This document shows positions 15,864 through 23,935 of a stretch of 34,035 nucleotides of DNA, piece after piece (within the stretch, counting starts at the first letter, position 1; each line of letters opens with the position of its first letter). The stretch covers positions 1-34,035 of the forward strand of contig JAGXLC010000012.1 of NCBI GenBank assembly GCA_018334875.1, written 5' to 3'. The position numbers and the translations under genes were made by a program. Origin of the DNA: Bacteroidales bacterium (GTDB taxonomy: Bacteria; Bacteroidota; Bacteroidia; Bacteroidales; UBA12077). Below the pieces are notes generated by a model. The model saw only the letters and a program-made list of their open reading frames with translations. It was not told where the DNA came from and made no database searches.

Positions 15864-17312
15864 TTAGCCCACGCTTCCCTCAAGGCTGATCTGTAGCAGC
15901 GTTTGAGCTTCTACTGCAAATTCCATGGGCAGTTTGTTGATTACCTCTTTGGCATATCCATTAACTATCAATCCAATTGCATCTTCTTCATTGATGCCTC
16001 GCTGATTGCAGTAGAATATCTGATCATCTCCTATCTTAGAAGTGGTTGCTTCATGTTCCACGATGGCGCTTTTGTTGTTGGTTTCGATGTAGGGGAATGT
16101 ATGTGCCCCACATTTATCTCCCATCAACATGGAATCGCACTGGGAGAAATTCCGGGCATTTTCAGCATTCTTGGTAACTTTAACCAGACCTCTGTAGCTG
16201 TTATTGCTGTAACCCGCTGATATACCTTTTGAAATAATGGTACTCCTGGTATTTTTTCCTATATGGATCATCTTGGTGCCGGTATCTGCCTGCTGATGAT
16301 TGTTGGTGACAGCTACCGAATAGAATTCTCCTACCGCATTGTCACCCATCAATATTACACTGGGATATTTCCAGGTGATGGCCGAACCTGTTTCCACCTG
16401 AGTCCAGGAGATTTTGGAGTTATTGCCTTTAGCCATGCCTCTTTTGGTGACAAAGTTGTATATCCCGCCTTTCCCGTTTTTGTCTCCAGGATACCAATTC
16501 TGCACTGTGGAGTATTTTACATGGGCATTGTCTTTGGCAACAATCTCAACTATGGCTGCGTGTAGTTGATTGGTGTCGCGTATAGGTGCTGTGCATCCTT
16601 CCAGGTAACTTACATAACTATCATCTTCCGCCACGATCAGGGTTCTTTCAAACTGTCCCGTGTTAGCCGCATTGATTCGGAAATAGGTGGAAAGCTCCAT
16701 GGGAGTCTTTACCCCTTTGGGAATATAGCAGAAAGAACCGTCGCTGAAAACAGCTGAATTAAGGGCTGCGAAATAATTGTCTGTGTAAGGTACAACCGTT
16801 CCCATGTATTCCTTCACAAGATCCGGGTGATTTTGCACTGCTTCGCTGAATGAACAGAAGATGATACCTTGTTCAGCCAGTTTTTCTTTGAAGGTTGTTT
16901 TTACCGAACTGCTGTCCATTACAGCATCCACCGCCACACCTGCCAGGCGCTTCTGTTCATCAATGGGTATACCCAGCCGGTCAAACGTTTTTTTCAGTTC
17001 CGGATCTACATCTTCCATGCTCTTCGGTCCCGCTTTCTGTTTCGGAGCTGAATAATAAACTATATCCTGGTAATTGATCTCAGGAATTCTCAAATGGGCC
17101 CAGGAGGGCATTTCCATTTCTTTCCAGTACCGATAAGCTTTAAGCCTGAAATCCAGAAGGAATTGCGGTTCATTTTTCTTGCTTGATATCAGGCGGACGA
17201 CATCTTCGTTCAATCCTTTCGGTATCGTATCGCTCTCTATGTCTGTCACCCATCCATACTTGTATTCATTCTGGGTATAATGTCTGAGTATATTGTCTTG
17301 ATCTTTTGCCAT
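15864..17312 (-). CDS. sufB: SufB scaffold subunit
   Basis: A 482-residue core of the SufBC2D complex, where clusters are put together. The conserved parts are [61 protein letters not shown], which carries the Cys thought to receive sulfur, and [22 protein letters not shown]. It is the first gene of the seven-gene operon sufB-C-D-S-E-T-queG, reading away from thiL. A putative promoter lies almost on top of its start codon (see 17320-17350). No IscR-, SufR- or Fur-like regulator gene is adjacent. Confidence 0.97.
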   Translation of the reverse strand: MAKDQDNILRHYTQNEYKYGWVTDIESDTIPKGLNEDVVRLISSKKNEPQFLLDFRLKAYRYWKEMEMPSWAHLRIPEINYQDIVYYSAPKQKAGPKSMEDVDPELKKTFDRLGIPIDEQKRLAGVAVDAVMDSSSVKTTFKEKLAEQGIIFCSFSEAVQNHPDLVKEYMGTVVPYTDNYFAALNSAVFSDGSFCYIPKGVKTPMELSTYFRINAANTGQFERTLIVAEDDSYVSYLEGCTAPIRDTNQLHAAIVEIVAKDNAHVKYSTVQNWYPGDKNGKGGIYNFVTKRGMAKGNNSKISWTQVETGSAITWKYPSVILMGDNAVGEFYSVAVTNNHQQADTGTKMIHIGKNTRSTIISKGISAGYSNNSYRGLVKVTKNAENARNFSQCDSMLMGDKCGAHTFPYIETNNKSAIVEHEATTSKIGDDQIFYCNQRGINEEDAIGLIVNGYAKEVINKLPMEFAVEAQTLLQISLEGSVG

Positions 17313-17319
17313 AATCTTG

Positions 17320-17350
17320 CAAAAATATGATTAATTTTTTAAGCACGAAA
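17320..17350 (-). promoter_or_regulatory. Likely sufB operon promoter with a very short leader
   Basis: On the minus strand, TATTTTTG (17327-17320) fits TAnnTTTG and TTTC (17350-17347) lies 19 bases upstream, one mismatch from TTTG. Transcription would begin near 17313-17316, almost at the ATG (17312). If so, the mRNA would be leaderless or nearly so. Confidence 0.42.
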
Positions 17351-17374
17351 TTAATATAGATTAATTCTAAATTG

Positions 17375-17407
17375 TTGTGAATTTCTAATTAATAACGAGT
17401 AATTTTG
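17375..17407 (+). promoter_or_regulatory. Possible thiL promoter
   Basis: TAATTTTG (17400-17407) fits the -7 box exactly. A TTG at 17375-17377 is about 22 bases upstream, a weak and slightly distant -33 box. The start would be near 17414, about 57 bases before the thiL ATG. Confidence 0.38.
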
Positions 17408-17470
17408 TCTACTTTCATAACAAGAAAACCCGCATCATTGTTTATTTGTTGAACCTGAAAAAATAGATAT

Positions 17471-18514
17471 ATGGCAGAGTCAGAAAATAAAAATCATCGC
17501 ATACATGATCTTGGGGAATTTGGTTTAATCGAACATCTGACGAAAAATGTAAAATTAAACCAGAAAAGTTCAGTGAGGGGTATTGGTGACGACGCCGCGG
17601 TTTTGAATTTTTCAGGCAAACAGACATTGGTTACCAGCGATTTGTTATTGGAGGGCATTCATTTTAATTTGATGTATACGCCTTTAAAACACCTGGGATA
17701 TAAAGCTGTTGTGATCAACATCTCCGATATTCTTGCCATGAATGGCACTCCATCTCAAATTCTTGTATCCCTGGGATTTTCCAACAGATTTGATTTAAAT
17801 TATATAGAGGAGTTGTATGAAGGCATCAAGCTTGCCTGTGAGAAGTATCAGGTGGATATGGTAGGAGGCGATACCTCTTCTTCTCTAACAGGAATGACGA
17901 TAAACATTACGGCCATTGGATATGCAGAGGCAGGGAAAATTGTATACAGAAATACTGCTCAGGTAAATGACATCATTTGTACAACGGGTGATTTGGGGGC
18001 TGCATATATGGGCCTGCAATTGCTGGAAAGGGAAAAGGAAGTTTTTAAGTCAAAACCCGGCGTTCAACCTGATTTACGGGGATATGACTATATTCTTGAG
18101 CGGCAGCTTAAGCCGGAAGCCCGGAGCGATATGATTCGGTTCTTCACTGAGAAAGAGTTAAAGCCTACTGCAATGATTGATATATCCGACGGCCTCGCTT
18201 CCGATCTTTTGCATGTCTGTCATCAATCGGACTTGGGATGTAAAATATTTCAGGATAAAATCCCCATTGATAAAAATACAGAAGAAATGGCTGCCGAATT
18301 TGATATTGAACCCTTAACAGCCGCATTGAACGGCGGTGATGATCATGAGTTGTTGTTTACTATCAGCACGGATGATTATGATAAAATTAAAGATGAGGAG
18401 GAAATTTCTCCTATAGGCCATATGACCAGCCCGGATTTTGGCTGTTATATGATTTCCACCAGCGAACATGAGATAAAACTAAAAGCACAGGGTTGGCGGG
18501 ACAACGAAGAATAG
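17471..18514 (+). CDS. thiL: Thiamine-monophosphate kinase
   Basis: A 347-residue ATP-dependent kinase making thiamine diphosphate from thiamine monophosphate, the last step in that cofactor's synthesis. The N-terminal IGDDAAVLNFSG, with a metal-binding Asp pair, TSDLLLEGIHFNL, INISDILAMNGTP and the MVGGDTSSS segment all match ThiL of the AIR-synthase-like fold. Near the C-terminus, IDISDGLASDLLH and GGDDHELLFTI complete the family pattern. It is transcribed alone, diverging from sufB and convergent with lpxA 16 bases away. No other thi genes are in the window. Confidence 0.95.
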   Translation: MAESENKNHRIHDLGEFGLIEHLTKNVKLNQKSSVRGIGDDAAVLNFSGKQTLVTSDLLLEGIHFNLMYTPLKHLGYKAVVINISDILAMNGTPSQILVSLGFSNRFDLNYIEELYEGIKLACEKYQVDMVGGDTSSSLTGMTINITAIGYAEAGKIVYRNTAQVNDIICTTGDLGAAYMGLQLLEREKEVFKSKPGVQPDLRGYDYILERQLKPEARSDMIRFFTEKELKPTAMIDISDGLASDLLHVCHQSDLGCKIFQDKIPIDKNTEEMAAEFDIEPLTAALNGGDDHELLFTISTDDYDKIKDEEEISPIGHMTSPDFGCYMISTSEHEIKLKAQGWRDNEE

Positions 18515-18530
18515 AATGAGAAGGTTAAAG

Positions 18531-19316
18531 TTATTCTTCCGAGTGGTAACCCTTTATAACCCCGCGTTTGGAATTTCTGATAAAATCTAAGATTTCATCT
18601 CTTTCTCTGGTTTGGGGCATGGAACTTTCGATATTTTCTATGGCCTGGCTTTTGTTGTTGCCTTTTTGATATATTTCCCGGTATATATCGTGAATTTCTT
18701 TGATTTGTTCATCGGAGAAGTTTCTTCTTCTCAGCCCTACGGAGTTGATTCCTACATAGGAAAGGGGTTCTCTCGCTGCTTTTATAAATGGAGGTACATC
18801 TTTTCTTACCAGTGCTCCCCCCGAGATCATCACATGTGATCCAATATGCACGAACTGATGAACGGCAACCAGGCCGCTGACTATAGCAAAATCATCAATT
18901 GTAATTTCTCCTGCAAGATTGGAAGCGTTTCCCAGGATTACATGATTGCCGATAAAACAATCATGAGCCACATGGACATAGGCCATGAGCAAGCAATTAT
19001 CACTCACAACGGTCTTTCCTTTTGACCGGGTTCCGCGGTTAACCGTTACGCATTCACGGATGGTTGTATTTTCTCCTATTTCTGCAATAGTTTCTTCGCC
19101 CTTGAATTTTAAATCCTGAGGGATGGCTGAAATAACCGCGCCGGGAAAAATTTTACAGTTTTTGCCAATCCGGGCTCCCTCCATAATCGTTGCATTAGGT
19201 CCTATCCAGGTACCCTCACCGATTTCCACATTTTTGCTTATAGATACAAACGGTTCGATTACTACATTTTCTGATACTTTGGCCTCGGGGTGTACATACG
19301 CTAATTCCTGCTTCAT
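18531..19316 (-). CDS. lpxA: UDP-N-acetylglucosamine acyltransferase
   Basis: A 261-residue cytosolic acyltransferase that starts lipid A synthesis by adding a 3-hydroxyacyl chain to UDP-GlcNAc. The N-terminal two-thirds is a left-handed beta-helix of hexapeptide repeats; catalytic His118 is in AYVHVAHDCFIGNH. The C-terminal helical part holds VGLRRRNFSDEQI, as in other LpxA proteins. Its ATG overlaps the lpxC-fabZ stop codon in ATGA, so translation is coupled. It is the last gene of the HD-lpxD-lpxC/fabZ-lpxA set. Confidence 0.96.
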   Translation of the reverse strand: MKQELAYVHPEAKVSENVVIEPFVSISKNVEIGEGTWIGPNATIMEGARIGKNCKIFPGAVISAIPQDLKFKGEETIAEIGENTTIRECVTVNRGTRSKGKTVVSDNCLLMAYVHVAHDCFIGNHVILGNASNLAGEITIDDFAIVSGLVAVHQFVHIGSHVMISGGALVRKDVPPFIKAAREPLSYVGINSVGLRRRNFSDEQIKEIHDIYREIYQKGNNKSQAIENIESSMPQTRERDEILDFIRNSKRGVIKGYHSEE

Positions 19317-20713
19317 TCCTCCTTGTTTTTTGTAATTTGTGCGGTCAGTTCTCCTTCCATAACTATCTGCTCCCCCACGAACGCTTGTCCGAACATTGTT
19401 ACGATTCCCCGCCGGATAGGGTTACTTAGATTTAATTTATATATTAATGTATCTCCCGGTGTAACTTTTCTTTTAAAACGCACCTTATCTATCTTGAGAA
19501 AATAAGTAATGTAATTCTGCGGGTCAGGAACCGAATTTAGCGCAAGAATCCCTCCAACCTGTGCCATTGATTCAACCTGCAACACACCTGGCATTAGGGG
19601 TTCGTTGGGAAAATGACCAACAAAAAATCCTTCGTTCATGGTAACATTCTTAAGTCCTATGATGGATGAATGATCCATTTGAAGTATTTTGTCTATTAAC
19701 AAAAAAGGAGACCTGTGCGGTAAATATTCCTTGATCTGGTTGATATTGAACAAAGGCTTTTGATTGATGTCAATTTGGGGCACATGCTCCCGTGATGCTT
19801 CTTTGTTAATGGATGAAAGAATTTTTTTTGCAAATTTTGTATTGGCGTGGTGTCCGGGCTTTTTGGCTATGATTCTGCCCTTTATAGGCCTTCCAATTAA
19901 GGCCATATCACCCAGAATATCGAGTAATTTATGACGTGCAGGCTCATTGGTGTAGAAAAGATCAATATTGTTCAGCACTCCTTCCGGTTTGACCTTTACA
20001 TGTGGCTTGTTGAAAAGATCCGCAATCCTGTCGAGCTCTTCCTGCGGTACCGGGTTTTCCATGATCACAATTGCATTTTCCAGATCACCTCCTTTTATAA
20101 GGTTGTTTTTTAACAGAAATTCAAGTTCATGGAAGAATACGAATGTTCTTGAAGGAGCCAGCTCTTCCAGAAAATCAATTTTTTCGTTGAATATGGCAAA
20201 CTGATGCCCCAACACTTTGGAGTTATAATCGATCAATACATTTACTGATAATTCTTCATCAGGATAAGCAATTAATTCAATTTGGTTTTCTTCGTCTTTA
20301 TATTCGATCTTCTCCTTAATATAATAATAGTTCTTGTCCTCATCAAGTTCCTCTATTTCTGCATCGGTAAGCGACCGGGCTATTTGCCGGGAACTACCGT
20401 CGAGGATGGGGGTTTCCGGGCCGTTTAATTCTACAAGAACGTTATCAATCTCCAGACCATTAAGGGCAGCCAGGACGTGTTCAACCGTATGTACCTTTAC
20501 TCCGTTCTCCTCAAGGGTAGTACCCCTGGACGTATCTACAACATTGTTAACGCTTGCTTTAATGATGGGATTTTCTTTAAGATCGGTTCTTTTAAACTTA
20601 ATTCCATGATTCGAAGGGGCTGGTTTGAACTTGATTTCTACTTCATATCCTGTGTGTAATCCCCGGCCTTCCAATTTAACAGGATTGACAATGCTTTTCT
20701 GTTTATCGGACAT
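19313..20713 (-). CDS. lpxC-fabZ: Fused LpxC deacetylase and FabZ dehydratase
   Basis: A 466-residue two-enzyme protein. Residues 1 to about 305 are LpxC, the zinc deacetylase committing UDP-acyl-GlcNAc to lipid A: HTVEH with Glu78 and His79, then HKLLDILGD with zinc ligands His261 and Asp265, and GHHANTKFA with His288. Residues about 320-466 are FabZ, 3-hydroxyacyl-ACP dehydratase: GHFPNEPLMPGVLQVESMAQ with catalytic His367 and Glu381. The fusion is a known Bacteroidota trait; it joins two enzymes that draw on the same 3-hydroxyacyl-ACP pool, one for lipid A and one for fatty acids. Both active sites look complete. Confidence 0.97.
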   Translation of the reverse strand: MSDKQKSIVNPVKLEGRGLHTGYEVEIKFKPAPSNHGIKFKRTDLKENPIIKASVNNVVDTSRGTTLEENGVKVHTVEHVLAALNGLEIDNVLVELNGPETPILDGSSRQIARSLTDAEIEELDEDKNYYYIKEKIEYKDEENQIELIAYPDEELSVNVLIDYNSKVLGHQFAIFNEKIDFLEELAPSRTFVFFHELEFLLKNNLIKGGDLENAIVIMENPVPQEELDRIADLFNKPHVKVKPEGVLNNIDLFYTNEPARHKLLDILGDMALIGRPIKGRIIAKKPGHHANTKFAKKILSSINKEASREHVPQIDINQKPLFNINQIKEYLPHRSPFLLIDKILQMDHSSIIGLKNVTMNEGFFVGHFPNEPLMPGVLQVESMAQVGGILALNSVPDPQNYITYFLKIDKVRFKRKVTPGDTLIYKLNLSNPIRRGIVTMFGQAFVGEQIVMEGELTAQITKNKEE

Positions 20714-20724
20714 AAAAATACCTG

Positions 20725-21774
20725 TTAATCGTTTTTATTTTTTTGTTTAAGCTGTTTAATATCTTCCTCTAATTCATTGATTTTGTCATATAAGTCGGGC
20801 AGTTTTCTGAAAAGCACATAAGATTTCTGGTATCTGCCAAAATCGAAAGCAGGAGCCCCCTGGATAACCTGGCCAGGCTCCTTAATGCTTGAAGAAATCC
20901 CCGATTGAGCAGCCACTTTAACTCTGTCGGCAATTTTTAGATGCCCGACAAAACCGGCTTGACCTCCTATCATACAATCTTTGCCGATTTTTGTTGAACC
21001 CGCTATGCCCACCTGGGCGGCTATCACGGTATTTTCTCCTATTTCGCAGTTGTGGGCAATCTGTATTAGATTATCCAGTTTAACTCCTTGATGAATAATC
21101 GTGGACCCTAAAGTTGCCCTGTCTATGCAGGTATTTGAACCAATTTCAACATGGTCTTCCACTATTACATTTCCAATCTGCGGAATTTTTTGATAATTGT
21201 TGTTGGTTTGCGGAGCAAATCCAAAACCGTCGCTTCCGATTACAACTCCTGCATGTATCAGACAGTTTTGACCAATCTTGCAGTTGTTGTATATTTTTAT
21301 TCCGGGATGTAAAATGGTATCCCGGCCAATGGATACGTAATCACCAATATAAGTGTGGGGCAGAATTTTAACATTGTCTTCAATCACAGCATGCTTACCA
21401 ATATATACATAATCATCGATCAGTACATTTTTTCCCACTTTTGCACTTTCTTTGATGGTAGCCTTTGAACTGATACCTGAAGTATTAAGTTTGTTGTTGT
21501 TTTGCAGGTTGAGTAGCTTGGCAAAAGCTTGGTATGCGTCATCTACCCGTATAAGGGTTGTGTTTATTCCGTTTTGAGTTTTTAAATCCCGGCTGACCAG
21601 TACCACGGAAGCATCCGTTGATTGTAGGTATTTGAAATATTTTGGATTTGCTATAAATGAAATGGTCCCTTCTTTACCTTCTTCTATTTTTGAAAAACCT
21701 TCGATTTTTATTTCCGGATCCCCTTCTAAATCACCATCCAATAAGTCAGCTATTTGCCGGGCAGTATATTCCAT
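20725..21774 (-). CDS. lpxD: UDP-3-O-acylglucosamine N-acyltransferase
   Basis: A 349-residue acyltransferase adding the second 3-hydroxyacyl chain (N-linked) in lipid A synthesis. An N-terminal uridine-binding domain (1 to about 100) precedes a hexapeptide-repeat beta-helix; catalytic His241 is in LIQIAHNCEIGENT. The C-terminus is a charged helix (LPDLYDKINELEEDIKQLKQ), as in LpxD trimers. It lies 11 bases before lpxC-fabZ and 45 bases after the HD gene. Confidence 0.96.
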   Translation of the reverse strand: MEYTARQIADLLDGDLEGDPEIKIEGFSKIEEGKEGTISFIANPKYFKYLQSTDASVVLVSRDLKTQNGINTTLIRVDDAYQAFAKLLNLQNNNKLNTSGISSKATIKESAKVGKNVLIDDYVYIGKHAVIEDNVKILPHTYIGDYVSIGRDTILHPGIKIYNNCKIGQNCLIHAGVVIGSDGFGFAPQTNNNYQKIPQIGNVIVEDHVEIGSNTCIDRATLGSTIIHQGVKLDNLIQIAHNCEIGENTVIAAQVGIAGSTKIGKDCMIGGQAGFVGHLKIADRVKVAAQSGISSSIKEPGQVIQGAPAFDFGRYQKSYVLFRKLPDLYDKINELEEDIKQLKQKNKND

Positions 21775-21819
21775 GATCTCTTAAAATTAAATTTTTGCAA
21801 AAATAATGATTATTATGAA

Positions 21820-23040
21820 TTATATATTACATTCCTTGGGATAACATATAAAATATTTTTTTACGATCTTTGATAAAACAGGTAAACTGAGCATGTCCGA
21901 AGCTTCACCGATGTCTTTAATCTCTTTGTTTTTATATATAATCTGAATGTTATCGTTTAAAGTACTATATGCTTTGTTGATAATGCTATCCGTGAAAACA
22001 AAAAAATTGATTTCATCATCGGTGATGTCGGATTTATTCTTTATTTGCTCTTTTAACAGGTCCACCTTGTTCTTCTCAAAAGGTACATTTTGCAGCTCAA
22101 TTTTATACAATTTTCGTTCCATAATCTGCCGGCAAAGTACGGATAATACCTTATCGTCGCATTCCATCCATGTTTTAAATGCCACCAGAATGTCCGTATC
22201 ATCGAGTCTGGAAAACATTTTGAGCATGTTATTCCTGGTATCTCTTGTATATTCTTTATGGAGAAAATATGCCAGGGATTTCGGTGCGTCTAATTTAACT
22301 CCCTGATCGATAATTGCTTTGCTGCGTTTAAAAATGTTGATTAGCATTTGCTCGGCTGATACAACCGTTTTGTGGAAATACACCTGCCAGTACATAATCC
22401 AGCGTGCTATCAGAAATTTCTCAATAGAATGGATACCTTTTGCTTCTATTACCAATTGATCATTATATACATTGAGCATTTTAATGATTCTGTCGGAGCC
22501 GATTACTCCTTCCGAAACTCCTGTATAGAAGCTATCCCTTTTGAGATAGTCGAGCCTGTCCATATCCAGTTGACTGGATACCAGTTGATGAAGGAATTTT
22601 TTATCATACGCGTTTTTGTAAATTTTTATTGCCAGATCCAGTTGACGGTCGAATTTCTGGTTAAGATGATCCATGATCATGAGGGAGAAATGCTCATGAT
22701 TATAATCTTCCATCCAGAAAGATTCGAGGGAATGAGAAAGCGGACCGTGGCCAATATCATGCAAAAGAATGGCAATTTTTACGGCTTGTGCTTCTTCTTC
22801 TGTTATTTCATGACCTTTTGACCGAATTGTGCTTATCGCAGACTGCATAAGATGAAGAGTACCAAGGGAATGCTGCAATCTTGTATGAGTAGCTCCGGGG
22901 TATACCAATTGTGTCAGCCCCAGTTGTTTAATCCTTCTCAGGCGTTGGAAAAACGGGTCCTCTATAAGATCATATATCGTTTCATCGTAAATGCTGATAA
23001 AACCATAAATCGGATCGTTAATTATCTTTTTTTTGTTCAT
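21820..23040 (-). CDS. HD-domain phosphohydrolase (dGTPase-like)
   Basis: A 406-residue protein. The HD metal-binding set is complete: His56 in HTRLQHSLGT, His94-Asp95 in AILLHDIGHGPLSHSLE, and a later Asp in QLDMDRLDYLKRDS. The start, IIYGFISIYDETIYDLIEDPFFQRL-like, is characteristic of SAMHD1/dGTPase-related bacterial proteins, many of which act on (deoxy)nucleoside triphosphates; the true substrate is not known here. The C-terminal third is family-specific. It is the first gene of the lpx transcript, 45 bases ahead of lpxD, so its activity may be tied to lipid A supply only by shared transcription. Confidence 0.85.
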   Translation of the reverse strand: MNKKKIINDPIYGFISIYDETIYDLIEDPFFQRLRRIKQLGLTQLVYPGATHTRLQHSLGTLHLMQSAISTIRSKGHEITEEEAQAVKIAILLHDIGHGPLSHSLESFWMEDYNHEHFSLMIMDHLNQKFDRQLDLAIKIYKNAYDKKFLHQLVSSQLDMDRLDYLKRDSFYTGVSEGVIGSDRIIKMLNVYNDQLVIEAKGIHSIEKFLIARWIMYWQVYFHKTVVSAEQMLINIFKRSKAIIDQGVKLDAPKSLAYFLHKEYTRDTRNNMLKMFSRLDDTDILVAFKTWMECDDKVLSVLCRQIMERKLYKIELQNVPFEKNKVDLLKEQIKNKSDITDDEINFFVFTDSIINKAYSTLNDNIQIIYKNKEIKDIGEASDMLSLPVLSKIVKKYFICYPKECNI

Positions 23041-23093
23041 AGCGGTTGCTTATTCGGATGAAACCCGTAACCAGGAAACTTGTAACACGAGAA

Positions 23094-23143
23094 CAAAATT
23101 ACCATGCGGGTATAATTTGATTATCAATAGATCAGCAAAATTA
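23094..23143 (-). promoter_or_regulatory. Two possible -7 boxes for the HD-lpx operon
   Basis: On the minus strand, TAATTTTG occurs twice, at 23101-23094 and 23143-23136, both exact matches to TAnnTTTG. Neither has a good TTTG 19-21 bases upstream; the nearer one has TTG at 23127-23125 (about 23 bases away). Starts would lie about 50 or 95 bases before the ATG at 23040. Confidence 0.35.
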
Positions 23144-23364
23144 ATAAATATTTCAGCCATCTGTACGTTTTCTGCTTCAAACCGTTCATTCATTTAACAG
23201 GTTATTAAAAAAATTGAATTTCAAATTGATTTATATACCAAGTTTACAAACTTTGCCTGTATTACAATGGAACCTGTATGTTACTCATGTTCTTGTTGTG
23301 AAGGTTCCCGGATAAGGGTTTCATCTGTAATTTTTAAATAAAAAAATAAAACATGATATAATTA

Positions 23365-23396
23365 TTTGCCAATTAATAAGATTATTTTTAATTTTG
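23365..23396 (+). promoter_or_regulatory. Promoter of rimP-nusA-infB
   Basis: TTTG at 23365-23368 and TAATTTTG at 23389-23396, 20 bases apart, match both boxes of the phylum's main promoter. Transcription should start near 23402, leaving a leader of about 70 bases before rimP. Confidence 0.6.
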
Positions 23397-23401
23397 CAGT
23401 G

Positions 23402-23452
23402 CGAAAAAAAGTGGAATTTTTTGATTGGGGACCGGGAAGTCCCCTTTTTTCG
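23402..23452 (+). promoter_or_regulatory. rimP leader with terminator-like hairpin (possible attenuator)
   Basis: GGGGAC (23427-23432) pairs perfectly with GTCCCC (23439-23444) around loop CGGGAA, followed by six T (23445-23450): a standard intrinsic terminator shape, but placed between the promoter and the rimP ATG at 23473. The predicted 5' end, CGAAAAAA (23402-23409), is complementary to TTTTTTCG (23445-23452), and its A run could instead pair with another T run at 23417-23422. These rival pairings suggest a switch that controls read-through into rimP-nusA-infB, whose second gene encodes a termination factor. No gene upstream on this strand needs a terminator here. Confidence 0.55.
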
Positions 23453-23472
23453 TATGCTTGATCGGGTAGAGT

Positions 23473-23931
23473 ATGGTAAAGAACGGCGACATAGAAAAGG
23501 CACTTAATGAGCTGACCGGCAATACAGATTTTTTTGTTGTTGATATACAAAATAAAAAAGGGAAGATAACGGTTTTTATTGATAATTACAAGGGAATTAA
23601 ACTGGAGGATTGTGTTAGAATCAATCAGGAACTGAGAAATTTATTTGCTGGGGAACTTGACGAATATAATTTGGAGGTTACCTCCCCTGGTTTAGATAGC
23701 CCTTTTAAAGTACATCAGCAATATGAAAAAAATATTGGCAATAAAGTGGGAGTATTGCTAAAAACGGGTCAGAAGATTGAGGGAAAGTTGCTTCGGACAG
23801 ATAAAGAAGGAATAGCCCTGGAAGAGAAAAAGAGGATAAAGAAGAGCAATAAAAAAAAGACAACCATACGAAAAGAACATCACATTGCTTTTGATGAAAT
23901 GGAATATACTAAAACAATAATTTCTTTTTAA
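23473..23931 (+). CDS. rimP: Ribosome maturation factor RimP
   Basis: A 152-residue cytosolic protein assisting assembly of the 30S subunit. The N-terminal half has the RimP pattern TDFFVVDIQNKKGKITVFI and LEDCVRINQELRN, then YNLEVTSPGLDSPFK, the most conserved segment (SPGLDxPL in most members). The C-terminal small barrel is rich in Lys (KRIKKSNKKKTTIRKEH), fitting RNA contact. The start at 23473 fits family length. It is first in the rimP-nusA-infB operon and 4 bases ahead of nusA. Confidence 0.94.
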   Translation: MVKNGDIEKALNELTGNTDFFVVDIQNKKGKITVFIDNYKGIKLEDCVRINQELRNLFAGELDEYNLEVTSPGLDSPFKVHQQYEKNIGNKVGVLLKTGQKIEGKLLRTDKEGIALEEKKRIKKSNKKKTTIRKEHHIAFDEMEYTKTIISF

Positions 23932-23935
23932 AAAT

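Larger units (their letters stand above)
23041..23472. other. Divergent spacer between the HD gene and rimP
   Basis: This 432-base A+T-rich spacer carries promoter-like boxes for both directions and the rimP leader hairpin, listed separately. The middle (about 23150-23360) contains no open frame with protein character and no clear repeat; I see nothing further there. Confidence 0.7.

Noticed and set aside
18506-18539. Hairpin GAAGAATA/TATTCTTC overlapping the ends of thiL and lpxA
   Set aside because: It has an A+T-rich stem, an 18-base loop and no T run; I do not think it is a real terminator.
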